Assembly: GCA_018292915.2 (NCBI GenBank)
Contig: JACVVK020000479.1
Coordinates: forward strand, 123,501 to 187,500
Origin: Batillaria attramentaria
Taxonomy: Eukaryota > Mollusca > Gastropoda > Batillariidae
DNA length: 64,000 bases
Reading direction: 5' to 3'
In this document: in pieces, positions 61,740 to 64,000 of the stretch
Numbering within the stretch: the first letter of the stretch is position 1
Layout of the letters: each line of letters opens with the position of its first letter
Notes under the pieces: model-generated
What the model saw: only the letters and a program-made list of their open reading frames with translations
Told to the model about the DNA's origin: nothing
Database searches by the model: none
Position numbers and translations under genes: made by a program

Positions 61740-62725
61740 ATCGACCATACTATTGTTACCTTACTCTACACAATTTTATGTAAATCATCATACTGTTATC
61801 ATACTGTATAAAATGTTATGTAAATAAGAACAACCTCTGTTCTGTTTTATTTCATCAAGGCTCTGCGGCGAGTGAAATATATGTATATTGAGTATTCTTA
61901 AATTGTTTTCAGTAAAAATGTTTTTTCTTTTTCTCACCTGTTTCAAATACCATAATTTTTATGTCTTTAGATGAATGTCGCTAACACCGTTTAATCAAGA
62001 CGTGAAGTACAACACAACAGTGTACTATGTCATTTTATTATTTTGTTGTATGCACTTTCCCCCCCCCCCCCCCTGATTTTTTTACTTTGCAGATTTAGCA
62101 AAGGCAAGTTGTAATACTGGTCTGCTGGCAAAAAAAACTTTCACCATTTGAAAATAAAGAGTCATTTCATTTCGTTTCATCTTGGTAAATAGTGAAAAGT
62201 ACATGTGACACGGAAAACGAGAGACACTCACCGTCAAGCGGTGTAACAGTTTAAGTGCTTATTTGATCCATGACGCTTACGCCCTTTCATCAATCGACGG
62301 TAGACTTTTCTAACAACAAAAACACCCTTTATGCTGCTGAATGTACGTGCGCGGAAAATGATGACATGTGCCTTCTCGTAAATTTCTTTCAGTAATGCCT
62401 AACAATTTTTTTTTAATGTATAGCTTCATTCATATGCATCAGGTCAAGTCTGGCCTGATACAGTTTTAAAACGGAGACATGTAACAACAGAAAAAAAAAG
62501 ATGTTTTGAGGGATGGGCTGTGAGTGCTCATGGGGCTTTAAAAAGGGCGTCACTGTTACATGCTGCATGTATGTTAATAGACGTTTTTTTAGTGTGGTTG
62601 CTCATTGTGAATACTTTTTCTGGCCTGTGGGTTAATCGAAAAAGTGTCTGGTAGGCGTATCGTTCATTTTTTTGTCATGAACAAGATACAGGTTTCATCA
62701 ATAAACTTGTCACAAAATTTGTGAA
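61740..62725. other. Unassigned AT-rich sequence
   Basis: There is a poly-C run at about 62060-62073 and an AATAAA at about 62154; nothing links these to a recognised gene. Confidence 0.4.
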
Positions 62726-62727
62726 TG

Positions 62728-62729
<2 letters not shown>

Positions 62730-62806
<77 letters not shown>
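62730..62806. repeat. (GT)n microsatellite
   Basis: About 38 GT units. Confidence 0.95.
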
Positions 62807-62809
<3 letters not shown>

Positions 62810-62881
62810 CTGTGATCTCTTCCCCAAAATTGAGGTTCTGAACCCAGCTTCGTTCCTTTCCCTCAAGTGATATACTCATCA

Positions 62882-63268
62882 GGCAGGTTTTGTCAGTGCA
62901 GTGAATTCGCGTATCCTGGTTGTTGGCAAAGACGATAATAAAATCCTTTCTTCGTTAAAAGTGCACTCTGTCCAACATCGGTGATACTGAATTGGAAAGT
63001 TCATGTGATACGTCTTGTTATGAGCACCATAGAAGGCAAGAGACGTTATCGCTGCCGTAGCGGGGTGATATAACTTAGCATATTGCTCAGAGTGTTTCTT
63101 CAACGGAGGTTTTGTGTGCCGAAGTGTAGGCTGACGCTGGCAATTAATCGACGATTCCTCTCGGCAAGCCCGAAGACCAAAATCCTGCCCCTTTACTTTG
63201 CCGTGTGTTGGCAATACAGAGTACGTCCATGACAACAAACCGGAAAACAAAACAAAACATATATACAC
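62882..63268 (-). CDS. Possible unrecognised coding exon (low confidence)
   Basis: An open frame of about 129 codons without low-complexity content or obvious repeat similarity ends in TGA at about 62880. There is no ATG at its upstream end (a GTG is there), but a pyrimidine-rich tract and a candidate acceptor before the DFGLRACREE stretch would suit the last exon of a minus-strand gene starting beyond the window. Five cysteines and one N-x-T site are present. I recognise no family. It may be a chance ORF. Confidence 0.2.
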
Positions 63269-63675
63269 CGGGCGGTCGGTGGTCTAGTGGTTAAGAGACT
63301 TGTCACCAGAGCGAAAGGTCAGGGGTTCGAGTCCCAGTCGGGGGCAAAGAATTTTTCCTTTTCGTATGTGGCACCGATCATTCGGGCCGATCGTCGGGGG
63401 TTCTCTCCGGGCTCCGGCTTCCTCCCCCTCTGCTTTGGAAATGTTCAGCCCGCAAAATTTGAAAAATAAATGCAATTCTAAATTCCGAAACTTAAATAGC
63501 TGGGCTGACCCTTCGCACCACGTGATTGTAATGTGTTTATGTCCAGTGTGTGAGAGAATGCGTGTGATTCACGTGAGCGTGCGTGCTGGGTTGCAGTTTG
63601 CCGCGCTTTGAGCCGATTCATGAAATTGGGTAAAGCGCCGATACAATACTTATTATCATCATTATTATTAGACTT
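63269..63675 (+). mobile_element. SINE family 2, complete copy
   Basis: Head GGGCGGTCGGTGGTCTAGTG, B box GGTTCGAGTCCC, body GGCACCGATCATTCGGGCC, a GATTCACGTGAGCGTGCGTG segment and an ATTATTATTA tail. This is the best-preserved copy in the window. Confidence 0.85.
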
Positions 63676-64000
63676 TGGAAAAGAAAATTGGGACTAGACC
63701 AATAGACAAATAGGCTGGATCCCTGATGAGGCCGGGCCTTCAGTTACAAAACTATAAATACAGCCGAAACGCCTTCGTATACAACAACGACAACGACATG
63801 GATAAGTCCAATATGAAAGCACGACTCTAACAGAGACATGTTACTCTAACAAATAAAAGCGTCGGATCCACATGAATAAGGACGTATATATCTGACTGGG
63901 ATAAGCTCAGAATTTTTTTTTTACCCCTATGGGAAAAGGGGGTGATTTCAAGATAAAACAGACTGACGTAATGGTCTTTTTCCTCAAATGACGGGAATTA

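Overview
This is a eukaryotic nuclear genome window with intron-rich genes, GT-AG splicing, very dense (GT)n/(CA)n microsatellites, many small inverted-repeat DNA transposons and several tRNA-derived SINE families. The protein families present and the repeat style suggest a mollusc, most likely a marine gastropod. That taxonomic call is an inference; the sequence alone does not prove it.

Three multi-exon protein genes could be reconstructed by hand with matching splice phases. (1) 1354-20019, plus strand: the last eight coding exons of an amyloid precursor protein (APP) homologue, running from the copper-binding subdomain through the acidic region, E2 domain, transmembrane helix and the GYENPTY tail. 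Its first exons lie before the window. (2) 29469-37214, minus strand: a complete 8-exon, 266-residue zDHHC S-palmitoyltransferase of the GODZ/Dnz1 type, placed tail-to-tail with APP. (3) 45830-57991, plus strand: a complete 8-exon, 481-residue type I membrane protein that I do not recognise as a named gene. It has a signal peptide, an eight-cysteine domain resembling a divergent galactose/rhamnose-binding lectin fold, a second unassigned extracellular domain, a Thr/Pro-rich stalk, one transmembrane helix and a cytoplasmic tail with an ITIM-like motif and a YxN motif. It is the best candidate here for an undescribed system. An orphan exon of a PLCXD-type phospholipase lies inside its first intron.

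A tRNA-Arg(ACG) gene sits at 37459-37531. Between the palmitoyltransferase and the receptor there are two abutting tandem arrays, a 12-copy 54-bp array (40197-40860) and a nearly perfect 14-copy 93-bp array (40890-42191), followed by long GT tracts.

Introns and intergenic DNA are full of transposon relics: a 1.5-kb hAT-like element with an N-terminal transposase-like ORF, a 1.2-kb pogo/Tigger-like element, two copies of one Harbinger-like MITE and a second Harbinger-like MITE, a TTAA-flanked piggyBac-like MITE, a TA-flanked MITE, foldback elements, a nested stack in the receptor gene, four C-terminal LINE relics, and at least five SINE or SINE-like families. No CRISPR, operon, prophage or other prokaryotic feature is present.
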